This document shows, piece after piece, positions 39,885-50,278 of a stretch of 64,000 bases of DNA (positions are counted from its first letter, which is position 1; each line of letters opens with the position of its first letter). Under the pieces are notes generated by a model. That model was given only the letters and a program-made list of their open reading frames with translations, did no database searches and was not told the DNA's origin. Source of the stretch: Asterochloris sp. CNOR1 (Eukaryota > Chlorophyta > Trebouxiophyceae > Trebouxiales > Trebouxiaceae); assembly GCA_963969365.1 (NCBI GenBank), contig OZ017760.1, positions 620,001 to 684,000 on the forward strand, written 5' to 3'. The translations under genes were made by a program, and so were the position numbers.

Positions 39885-40821
39885 CTCAAAGCATGCCTCG
39901 CCAGCACCTGTAAGCTGACTGTGGCGATTCTTGATCAGTGCTTTGCTGGTCTGTGCATTGTGCATGGTTGTGATGCCCAGTCAGTGCAGTTGATGGTACA
40001 TGGAGGAGCAGGAGAATGGTCGCCAGCGGCACTTTGTGTCAATCTGCAGCAAACTCTCTTGGCCTGAAGGGGCCTTCACACTTTGTCTAACGTTCTATGT
40101 CTAATGTAGTAAGCCAGAATGTCCACCCAAAAAGGGGATTGAGATTGCGCTGGGTGAGCACATCCCATCTCTGCTGCAGTGCTGGCACAGAAAGATAGCA
40201 GAGAGCCAGGCTGATCCCGACTGCACCTAGCGGCAGCCTTTGCATCCCAGCTGTGCTGCAGTGTGTGGTGTGGGGACAGCAGCAGCCTCAGGGAACAGCC
40301 AGCTGGTGGCTTCCTGACTGCTGTCCAGCAGCAAGCTGCATGCACAGCAGGCTGTCACCCTGTCAATTATGCAAACTAAGCAGCACCAGCGAGGCTCATG
40401 CGGCCGTGACCTTTCAAGCAGTGCACACAGCAGCAAGTTGCACTCACTCTAAAGCTTTGGCCTTGCTGGGACAGACTCTGTGCACATCAAGGAGCCTGCC
40501 AGCACATGTCCTCACCAGTGGCAGCTGCTCTTGATGCTGCTGGTTATGCTCGCATGCTGTGCCCAGCTGACAGGGGTGAGAGCTGCTTGACTCTTGCCAA
40601 AGATGTTAGCTCCCTCGAGGAGTCATGCAGGTAAGCCTCCAGCGAAGTCAGAGATCACAGCTTCGGGCGAGCCCGGGACCTTCGCACAGTCGTAAGCAGA
40701 CAGACTCCACTGGGTGGGTGAGTTGAGGTGATTCACTTTGTCTTCTATGAATCAACCGCTCCTTTAGTATTCCCTCCTCATGGCAGCTCGTGGCTTGGGT
40801 GCTCGTGTCATTACAATAACA
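39885..40821. promoter_or_regulatory. Divergent intergenic region, possible bidirectional promoter
   Basis: About 940 bases between the starts of the minus-strand channel gene and the plus-strand dioxygenase gene. I see no convincing exon, TATA box or known operator here. Promoter function is inferred only from the head-to-head layout. Confidence 0.4.
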
Positions 40822-43800
40822 ATGGCTTCTTCAACAGTCTCATCAGATAATAGTGCCCCTCCAGTCTGCATCGTGCCTTCCCAAACCCTGCTGCCGCCTC
40901 CTCCGACACAGGCACTCCGTCAGCTATCTGATTTGTCCTGCACTCCTATTTGGCTCTAGTCTCACAGGTGACCAGCCTCACTGTTGGCGTATTGCCCGAT
41001 AACAGTCGTGGCACTGGCTTGGCACCGCGCACACGATGCTGCAGAGGTCCGCCGGCTGTGCTGTACACCACTTCTGATCATTTGCAGGTTTTTGATAGCA
41101 GTGCACAGCAAATATGCCGACACAGCAGGCAACGGAATGGGATCTTAGCCCAGCAGCTTTGGTCCAGCGCAGCCTGGGGGGTACCAAGGACAAACTGCTG
41201 CAGCCAGGCAAGGCACAATCTGAGCTCAGGTGAGCGCACACCTTGTGACACATACATATGTGCACATTCCCCAACAAACACAGTTGTCCCTGTAATGCCG
41301 GCATGGCATACAAACATTTCATTGCCTGCTTCTGCACATTTCCTGTGCCTTGGCAGCTCATCTGAGAACCGTTGGCAATCACGGTTTGCAGGCACTCAGG
41401 CCCTCAAGGCAGCGTGGAGCCACACACTGTGGTAGATGACCCCTCAGCATGGTGCGCCACCTGGCCAGGCGGCATTCATGTGTGCATGTGCGGGTGTGCG
41501 TACAGCTATGACTAGCTGCATGGCCTGTTGAAGTCGTCAGACTGACCGCCAGAGTGCCCTCTCCTCAGCTGATCCCTGCCTGTCGGTCGCATTGGCAAGT
41601 CAACATTTTCCTGCATCACCTGTGTATGTCATGCCAGTTGAGTCGAGGCCATCATCTACAGGACTGCCGGCGAAATGCGGGCAAACCCACAGCTCTGGAC
41701 CTATCAGCTCAGTGACCAGGACATTGCAGAACTGGATGCAGCCGTGTTGGGCGTGGAGGCAAGAGCAGACTTTGTCTCTGAGGCGAGTGACCTGTCATGC
41801 GCGCCTCAGCCAGCTGCTTGGCTGGCTTGAGGGCAGGTACCCGGAACGTGCAGATGCTGCATCTGTGAAGCAGTTCTGGCGGCTTGGCATTGCACATCAT
41901 CAGCACAAAGCCATGGTTCAGACCTAACTGTTAATTAGCGCCTGTCATGGCCAGCCAATCATCAGTGCGTACAAACATCCCAGTTTTTGCCATTCTTTTG
42001 ACCGGCGCCTGACCAGTGTTGAAGGAGCAACTCACCTGCTCTTGGCCTTCTGGACGGCCAGTTTGGAAGCACAAGACTTCGACAGCTTGTACCAGCATTT
42101 AGATTCCAGCCTGCTTGGGGCACCGGCCGGGCCCACCTTGACTTGTGGTCAGTTGCAAGTCCAGTCTGGCAGCGAATCTCTGGCCATACCATCAGAGTCA
42201 CCATTGTGCAGGCTAACCCCCGCTGCACATGCTGGGCAGTGGCCAGGCCGAGCCTTTGTCAGCTTCCTCCCCAAGCAGCGTCCACCCACTCAATTCACTC
42301 CGTACAGGTGTCCTCCCCCCGCAGCACGCTGGGCAGTGGCCAGGCCCACTCTGGCAGCAACACCTACCTCAACCTGCACAAGATCCTGACCCAGCCCAAG
42401 GACTTTGCGCTGCCCACCCTGGGGCCCAAGCTGGCCGCCATCAAGCAGGAGATCGTCTCTGGGCGGGGCTTCAAGCTCATCAGGTGACACCCACCTGGCA
42501 GGGTGCCCTGACCTGCTGGGCATATCATGAGAGTGCTGCCCAGTCTGGGGCCAGCACCACACCCCTTTCACCCTCATGAAAGTCAGGAGCACTGTGCACA
42601 GGTTAGCTGAATGGCACCTGCTGGGACACCGCCCACCCTGGGGGCTAAAGCTGGCTGCGATCAGGGTAGTACCTTGGGGTCATAGTGGCGCCTGCAGGGT
42701 TGTTTTGGTGCGTATCAAGCTAACGCTGTCTGCCTGCCAGCAAGCTCAGGCCCTGTGCTGTCTGCCTACAGGGGAGTGCCAGTGCAGAGGTACACTCGTC
42801 AGCAGAGTGTCATCGCCTACTGGGGGATGGGGCTCTACTGGGGGCGTGCGCTGAGCCAGAACAAGAAGGGGCACCTCCTGGGGCATGTCAAGGTGGGTGT
42901 CTCCAGCTGTCATAGGCAAACTGCAAGCAGCTTGCAGAGGCAAAGCATGCCTTGCTGCTTGGGCTCACACAGAGATTTTTCCAGTCTTTGTGGGGATCTG
43001 CAATTCAGGCTTAGAGGGGCTGTGTTTGCGGGGAGGCGCTGGCCAGCATTTGTGATGCTGCGTGAGGGTTTCCTCACAAAATGCTGCAGCAGCCCACTGA
43101 TCTGTATGTTCTGGTGGCACCCTGCAGGACATTGGCTTTGATGTGCGCAACCCTGAGACACGCATCTATGGCACAACGCTTGCGCAACCATTCCACACTG
43201 ACATCTCAGACATTGTGGGTGAGTGTGGCATGGGCAGCAGCCCCAGTAAGTGCTGCCCTGCTACATCAGCCTTCGAAAAGCCTGCTGTGGGTGTCACTGG
43301 CATGTCATGTGCTCCCTCTTGCAGGAAGAGGGCGATGTAGAGTCCTCAACTTTGTAAGCATACTGTGCCTGAGCAAACGTTGCCTCCTGGCCTTGCAGAC
43401 TCCAGCTTCTGAGCAGGCATCTGAGTGCCTGTGCACTGCAGGCTGCCGCTGCTGCACCCTGATGCTCGGCAGGCACCTGCCCGCCTGCGCACTGCAAGCT
43501 GCTGCCATTGGTTCTGGCCCGCCTAACATGCAGTTTGCCTTTGCTAGCTTTAATCTCTAGCAGCGCCACAGTCTGCCGCTTAGCATCCAGCATGCGCGTG
43601 GACAGGCGCCTGACCCTGCTGCCTAGTATTCAGCATGTGAGATGGCCACCTTTGGTGCCCTGCAGGCCTGCTGGCATTGCAAAATGCGGCTGAGGGCGGC
43701 CTCAGCAGCTGGTCCAGCAGCGTGTCAGTGCACAACGAGCTGCTCCGGCGGGGGCGTCTTGACCTGGTCAAGGTGAGCGAGTTACTGCGGTTATCGTACT

Positions 43801-45869
43801 GCTTCAGCCTCCCTGTGTGTGCCGCTGCTTGATAGGGAAGCATCAGGGTTTGTGAGTGCTGTTGCTTGAAGGTGCAGCTGCAGGACAGCAGCAATTACAT
43901 AGACCCAGAGCCCCATTTTGCATGGGCCCACGCTGCAAGATGCACTAAATGGCATGCTGCTGTCCATGCAGGAGCTGGCAGGCGATGACTGGTGGCTGGA
44001 CAGGAAGGGTGAGATCCCAGAGGGGGGCAAGCCGTTCTTCAGGCTACCCATCTTCCACTATCACAAGGCAAGGCACTCTACAGCAATGCATTACTGTCTG
44101 CTGTGTAGCTACACAGCAACTCAAGAAGAAGGGCGCTCCTTTGCGCCCTCAAGTGTTCCATACACATTGCAGACAGTGTCACATTGCCCTGCCGTGCAGG
44201 TCGCCCTGCAGTGCAGGGCTGACCGTGTTCCTCCTCTCGTATCTTGCTGACTGTGATCCTCCCGTCCAGCAGTGCTGCAGGCATCGTATCTTGATGGCCT
44301 GAGCACATCCCTGCTGTTGCAGGGCTTCCTGAACACTTCCTTCTCAGACACCTACTACCAGCTGGCTCAGAGGCACGCAGAGGTGCCCCGCATGACCCCA
44401 AAGCAGGCAGAGGCCCTGCAGGTGGGAAGCCAGCAAGCAGCACTGTGTGCCCACAGGAGCCTGCTTCTGTGACACACAGATGCTTTCGTCGCATTCGGTG
44501 AAGTTTGTGGTTGTGGGTGCAAGTCCATGTGCTTGCTCGCTTCCAGGAGTTTGGCTCTGTGGCATTGTGACTTGCCCTGTGTTGGGCTGCCCAGCGTGGG
44601 GGGTGTCCGGGGCAGGCAAGCCAGGGTCCTGTAGGTGGATCAGTACACGCCCCAGTCCTTGGCTGCTGCTGGACTATCTGCATTATATGGCCCTCTGGGC
44701 GTCCATTGCTGGACCTGCTGCGGTGCAAACACTCATCTGCTAGGTGTGGAATGCACTGGCCAGCTGCATGAGGGGCCGATGTTGATGGCCACCTTCTCAG
44801 GCACTTGTGTTGGGCACAAGTGTGAACCTTGAGAGTCGTGCTGCCCTTCACCCCTGTTGGGGCAATTGCAGCGCTGGCTTGGAGCAGCGAGCCCTGTCAT
44901 GGGCGCAAGCTAAGCGGGAGATCTCATCCTGCATCCCTGTTGCTGTTTGCAACGTGGGCACAGGGCAATGAGCTGTTCTTTGCTGGGCGGCCATCTGAAG
45001 CTCAGATTCCGCCCTGTATCCCCTGCAGGCGTTTGCAGCACTGGCACAGGGTGATGAGCTGCGGCTGGACCTGGAGCTGCAGCCGGGGGATATCCAGCTG
45101 CTGAACAACATGGAGATGCTGCACTCCCGCTCAGCCTTCAGGGACCACGTGGTGCGTGTGACAGCATGGCTTGCGATCTCTGGCAGCCCTGTATGGGGAC
45201 TGTGCTGTCAGACTGTCTTCGGCTGGCCGGCCTGTAGTGGGCTGGTAGTCCTGCACTGTTGTAGCTCAAGCTGATCTGCTGGGTGGCAGCAGTCCGCAGT
45301 GCACCTGCATCACTGTGTGTTGCTGCACTGCTTCAGCGGGGCCTGCCGGTTCTTTGCTAGGATTATCTGCATGCTTCAAGACTGTCAAAGTCCAGCTGGC
45401 AACTCGTTGTGATGGCTTCACCTCTCAATGCCAGTCTGTCTGTTTGAAGAGCTGCTGTTTGGTGCTGCAGGAGCTTGACAAGAAGCGTCACCTCCTGAGA
45501 CTGTGGGTGTCACCAGAGGACAACCGTCCTCTCCCTGACGTCTATGTGAGTCTAGATACCTGCTGCTGTGGAGTCAGCCTGACCTACCTGGCTTGCTGCC
45601 TCTGTGTCATGTTGATGCATGTCATGCACACCTTCCAATCTGGGCATTGGCCTGCTGCCACCCGTCAGTGTGTGTTCCACTGTCAGGTTGTGTTCCTGAT
45701 GCATGATGATGCCTCATGACACCTGCAGGCAGCCACTGTTACCACTGTGAGATGTGCTGAACCGAACCTGTCGATGCAGGCCAACCTGTGGGGCAGCACC
45801 AAGCCTGGCTTCAGGGGAGGCATTGTGACCCCAGGCCAGACTAACACCATTGCCCTTGAGGCAGAATAG
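40822..45869 (+). CDS. TauD/TfdA-family Fe(II)/2-oxoglutarate-dependent dioxygenase
   Basis: Confident exons: 41662-41758, 42308-42483, 42772-42892, 43128-43218, 43666-43772, 43972-44067, 44323-44421, 45029-45151, 45471-45545 and 45780-45869 (TAG), all phase-consistent, about 357 residues. The fold signature is clear: iron ligands HTD in PFHTDISDIV and the distal His in MLHSRSAFRDH, and the 2-oxoglutarate-binding Arg in HLLRLWVS. Order and length match the long TauD-like proteins common in fungi and some algae (QLSDQDIAELDAA; LPTLGPKLAAI; GRGFKLIRG). The family hydroxylates small organic acids or amino-acid-like substrates; the substrate cannot be read from sequence. The likely start ATG at 40822 has an AACAATGGC context; its exon (40822-40967) fits by phase but carries an in-frame TAG at 40957. 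Introns at 41759 and 44068 use GC donors. The region 42232-42345 repeats an 18-base word that partly enters an exon. Confidence 0.88.
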
Positions 45870-46117
45870 AGTGTGCCAGCATGCAGAACACAAAGCTTGC
45901 ATCGTCCAGCCATTCTTTTCAGTGTGCATGCATCTCCTCAGATTGAGAGTGAGAGGTTTCTGTTGGACTGCCCCCTTCACATGCTGCTCGCTGCCTGATG
46001 TGTGCGTCAGGAATTGTCTGTGAGCAGTTTCCATCTGTCCGAATCCTCCTTGCTTGTGTATATCGACCTGTCCTGTCCTTGTGACACCTCGAAGTGTTTA
46101 CAATGTGATGCCATTGT

Positions 46118-46122
46118 TGTAA
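46118..46122 (+). terminator. First TGTAA poly(A) signal of the dioxygenase gene
   Basis: TGTAA about 250 bases after the stop, inside copy 1 of the tandem repeat. Confidence 0.55.
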
Positions 46123-46316
46123 CTCACAATACAATCTGCTGCCTGAGTCTTGCTCTCTCTCATCAAAGCTTTCAAGCACAGCTGACACCGGAAGTGTGTG
46201 CGTCAGGAATTGTCTGTGAGCAGTTTCCACTTGTCCGAATCCTCCTTGCTTGTGTATATCGACCTGTCCTGTCCTTGTGACACCTCGAAGTGTTGTTCAC
46301 AATGTGATGCCATTGT

Positions 46317-46321
46317 TGTAA
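46317..46321 (+). terminator. Second TGTAA poly(A) signal of the dioxygenase gene
   Basis: The duplicated TGTAA in copy 2 of the tandem repeat. The gene therefore has two near-identical candidate ends 199 bases apart. Confidence 0.5.
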
Positions 46322-46740
46322 TTCACTATACCATCTGCTGCCTGATTTTTGCTCTCTCTCATCAAGCTTTCTAGCACAGCTGACACCAGAAGTCGGTGCC
46401 CCCCCTACATCAAGCTGTTGGCATGGAAATGCATCAGCACAATGTTTTCATGGAAAACAATGAAATACAGCAGCGCCTTTGGCTGATGCGCATTGGATGC
46501 AGACAGCATTGAGCGGGTGTCTAGGACATGACTACTTGATGGCTGTCTTTGAGCAGGCCTGCATGCATACCGGCCATCTTGAGAGGCAGAAATCATAGGG
46601 GCATAGTGAGGAGGCAGCGTTGTACGATGTGCGGAAAGCAAAGCACCCAGTGTGCAGTGTGTTGCTCTCAACAGCACAGCCTTTTGCCATATTGCAAATT
46701 GCCCCATTTCCCATGGCAGAGCACACCACGGCGACTTGCT

Positions 46741-48367
46741 TTATGCGGCTGTCACAGCCACACCCACCAGATCGCTGAAGAAACCCTTCTGGGGGCAGCT
46801 GCCTGGCTGGAAAGGCTTGAAGGTCCTGAATGCCTGTTCCATGGAGATAGAGCTCGCGTGCTGCTGTCCACTCCCGGGCGCCCGCACGGCTGCGCACACA
46901 GATGGGCACAGAGCTCGTCAGACTTTGTTCAGGCACCCCAGCATGAAGTGTCCAGGGGCCACGAAACCTTTCTAAAAGACTGCCTGCAACAGCACATAGC
47001 ATGCATGCCCAAATGAGGTTTTCACGGCAGACACCAAGCCGGATGACATGGGTCTGCCCATAGAACAGTGCGCATCATCGAGGCAAACGAAGCCTGAGCC
47101 TATGGGCTACTTGCTTCTCTCAGGCGCCCCCATTCCTGCACGCATACCAGTACAGAGCTGTGGGCTTAGGCCTGTGGTGACCTGCCTGGAACCACTCGCA
47201 TGCCTGCACAGCTGGACGCCTGCATGCCTGCACGCACATGGGCTCACAGCATATGGGACGTTGCCCAGGCATGCCAGCATGGGTACTCTTTCGGTACCGC
47301 GTGCCTGCATGCGTCGGGACATGTTGGGTGCACTGCCCATTGACCCAGTCAACCAGAGCCGCCATGTGAGATGTGTCCAACACCGCTTGGGGGCAGGCAT
47401 AGCCTGGAGCCACACAGACTTGTATACGTTTGATGTCAAATCGCCCGCCCTGGGAGCCAGCGGCACTCTTTGAAACCTCCGTTTCCTGAATGCAAAGCGT
47501 ACCTTATCAGCCTAACTAGCAGCCACGCATGCAGCCTCCCAGTGATAGACAGTTGTGTGCCCACCCTGCCCCACCCTGGGCTGCACGGCCTGCCAGGCGG
47601 CAACAGCCAAGCCCTTGTTTAGGGTCCCGCCATGCGCCTTGCACATGCATCTGGCTGGGCAGGGTGCCGCTTCTGCCAGAATGTCTGGTGATGGGCACAG
47701 ATGCGAAGTCCACACTCGGCCTGCCCCGCATTGACCCCTCAGCACAACATCATCTGTTTGGTGTCAAGGTCCCCTGCGGACAATTCAATTGCGGCTCCTG
47801 CCAAGCCCCTGAGAAGCTGCTTGGACATGTGTCACCTGCTGCCTGTCGGGCACCGGCCCCTCAGCAGAGGTTACGGCCTGAGGCTGAACCTCCCCACCCG
47901 GGTGCGCCTGCCAGAACCCCAGGGAGGATGCTCTCTTCTGAAGAGTACAACTCATGCACCCTGCCTGCCCCGCACTGGCCCCTCAGTGCATGCGTGCAGC
48001 CTTGGTGTCACCTGGCTGGTTGGGGTGCTCCTGCTGCCAGAACCCCTGAGAAGCTGCATAGGTGCGGATGATGCCTTCCGAAGGCAGTTCATCAGACACC
48101 TGCCTGCGCTGCCGCCGGCGCGCCACCTGCTCCTCAAAGCTCCTGTCCTGCAGCATGAGCAGGAAGGCCTGTTAGATCCAGGTGTTGTGAAGACATGTGC
48201 CGCAAGGCGGGGGACCTGCTCCTCAGTGCCCCTCTCCAGCCCTAAGCGAGAGGCTGGAACGCTGCCAATCTGGCAAAAGCGGGTAACATTGAGGTCTTTT
48301 GGGCAGTGCAGCCTGAGATGGGTCACGAGGGTCATGTCAGAGAGGGACACATGGCAGACATTTCCCC
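46741..48367 (-). CDS. Unrecognised protein, C-terminal exons (5' part not resolved)
   Basis: Four minus-strand exons join in phase: 48216-48367 (CHVSLSDMTLVTHLRLHC...), 48100-48147 (DRSFEEQVARRRQRRQ), 47305-47449 (FDIKRIQVCVAPGYACPQAV...) and 46741-46889 (MEQAFRTFKPFQPGSCPQKG..., TAA). Acceptors are mostly TGCAG-like; the donor of exon 47305-47449 would be a weak GC site. The product is basic around the RRRQRR run and has several Cys, but I recognise no domain. Upstream exons between 48,368 and about 49,900 could not be placed. The model rests on frame, phase and protein-like composition only. Confidence 0.4.
47715..48060. repeat. Three degenerate units of about 121 bp
   Basis: Units starting near 47719, 47840 and 47962 share cctgccccgcactgacccctcag-like text (about 20 bases, diverged), and two end in cccctgagaagctgc. 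They fall in the intron between exons 48100-48147 and 47305-47449 of the minus-strand model. Confidence 0.65.
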
Positions 48368-50180
48368 CTGCAGGACAATGAGCACGTCAGACATAGAGCT
48401 GGCCTGCCATCATGCTGCCCACTGAAGACTCGCACAACATGTGCCATAAGAAGGCCACTTGAATGTGTGACTCTGGGAAGGGATCTGTCCTGGAGAGGCC
48501 CGCAACAAGGGACGCGGTCAGTCCTGAAGGACTGTTGTCAGTTGGGGCTGTGCCGCGCAGACATTGCACACTTCCTGCGGCGCAAGGCATGAGCTGGGTG
48601 AATGCCAGGGCTGAGCGTGAGCCTGTGACCTTGCTGGCAGCAGCGCGTGGAGGTGCAAGCCTGAGGGCCTGGCATTGGCAGGACACCTGCAGCGCACAAG
48701 GACAGGGAGGCTGAGTGTTGAGCCTACATTCTGGTCCTGTGAGCATTTCAGCCGGCAGCAACTGTGGCGGGCAGGCTGAGAGCATGGCGTTGGATTCCTG
48801 CAGCCCACATGGCTCAGTGCGCCCGCCCATGTGGGCTGCAGGAATCCAAGCGCCGCGAGTCTGTTAGTGCAGCACTGCATTGGCGCAATGCTCGGCTCCT
48901 GCGCATCACATAACGGGCCGAGGTGGACTTTTTGCTTTGGCCTGCACATGTCACCCCACTGAACACGCTCAGCCTGCCTGTGACAGCTGCATGAAATGTG
49001 CAGGAGCCTCTGCAAGAGCAGCAGGCGGGCACACCAGGCGCTGTCAATGCTGTGATCTGGCATGACAAGGTGCCCAGCAAGATCGCATGCTGCAGCTCAC
49101 CCCTGCACAACTCAGGGGCCTCACATGAGCCACACATGGCAGCAGATTGCCAGTTGCATGTGTCAAGCCAGCATGGGGGGAGTCTTGTGTGCACCCCAAA
49201 AATTCCATTGTTTGCCTCCTACCGTTGCTGCTGGGGCTGCAGGCCACATCTGCATATTGCCAGGCACTCCCGGCTGCAGTTTGAACGGCTTGACTTGTGC
49301 TGCCAGCGCCCGTGGTTCCAGCCTAATTGCCACCCAGCCCGTAAGGCATGAGAAAGGTCCTCAATGTACCAGAGGCCACATGGCAAGCTGGCTCACCTCT
49401 GCACTGAACGCAGCTGGGCTTGCTGCATCACTCTCCCCCGAATCACTGGCCACTGCAATGCTAGGCACTCTGTTGGGGCGTGCCTGACCCGCTCCCGACC
49501 TCAGAAGCAGCCTCCCCGTCCCGAGCGTGTGTCCCTCCATCTGATGCTGCTGATTCTGCTTGCCCATGCGTTGATGTGGGGTGAAGCTGATACAGCAGAG
49601 GGCCTGATACCGATCTGCGGGTCCTGTGGCGTTCGAAAAGTGCGGAAAGAGGGAGATGGGATTCTCAAAGCAGCTCTACAATTCACTCAGTGTCCCAAGT
49701 CTTGGACTCGGCTCAAGTGAAGGCAAAAGTGTGATTGCAGTAATGACAAAGCAGGCTCGTCTGCGCCGTGGCCCCTGCTGAGGGCTACTGTCTGACTTGT
49801 CACTAAGCAAAACTGTCTGAACAATTTGCTCAGGAAACCGCAGTGTTAAGTGGGTAGTGAGTAGCTCACTGACTTAACCTATGAAGCCAAATCACCTTGT
49901 TGCTGTGAAAAATGCAGTGTGTTGACCATGCATGCCGCCCTGCCTTGGAGGAGAGATGCAACCCACTCACATCAGTTACGCTTGGTGCAGCTGCCTTTGG
50001 CGATTTATCCAGAAGCACGGATGGCTGCCACAGGCACCTGTACAATGTGTGACACTTTTCCAAGGGTGCACTCCCTAAGCAACACTGGGGACCACCTGCC
50101 TTCACCAAAGCATAGGTCATCATATCACATGCTATGTGACACCATGCAACAAGTCACATATCACAGGCCCTGCCAGAATG
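48368..50180. other. Sparse region without a resolved gene
   Basis: Open frames occur on both strands but none joins into a phase-consistent model. A plus-strand frame at 49540-49720 begins with a hydrophobic, signal-like stretch and contains ICGSCG; it is too weak to call. The only strong structure is the hairpin at 48790-48849. Confidence 0.5.
48790..48849. repeat. Perfect 23-bp inverted repeat (hairpin)
   Basis: Arms 48790-48812 and 48827-48849 are exact reverse complements, separated by a 14-base loop. Pairing can extend four more bases if one bulged G is allowed. Each arm contains CTGCAG. Confidence 0.95.
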
Positions 50181-50185
50181 TTACA
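50181..50185 (-). terminator. TGTAA poly(A) signal of the Crinkler-like gene
   Basis: TTACA on the plus strand is TGTAA on the minus strand, 94 bases past the stop of the minus-strand gene. Confidence 0.6.
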
Positions 50186-50278
50186 AGGACCCAGACTGCA
50201 GTTGATGCCTTTGCTTAAAACACACACCATGCTCATTGCGCTGATTGTGTAGGTGTGCGCACATGCAGATGTTCACAA

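Larger units (their letters stand above)
46001..46395. repeat. Tandem 196-bp duplication in the dioxygenase 3' UTR
   Basis: Copy 1 is 46001-46196; copy 2 is 46197-46395, about 95% alike by eye, with a 3-base insertion. Each copy carries its own TGTAA signal. Confidence 0.95.

Noticed and set aside
42232-42345. 18-base direct repeat as an attachment site
   Set aside because: It is a short GC-rich word (ctgggcagtggccaggcc) partly in an exon, with no recombinase gene adjacent.
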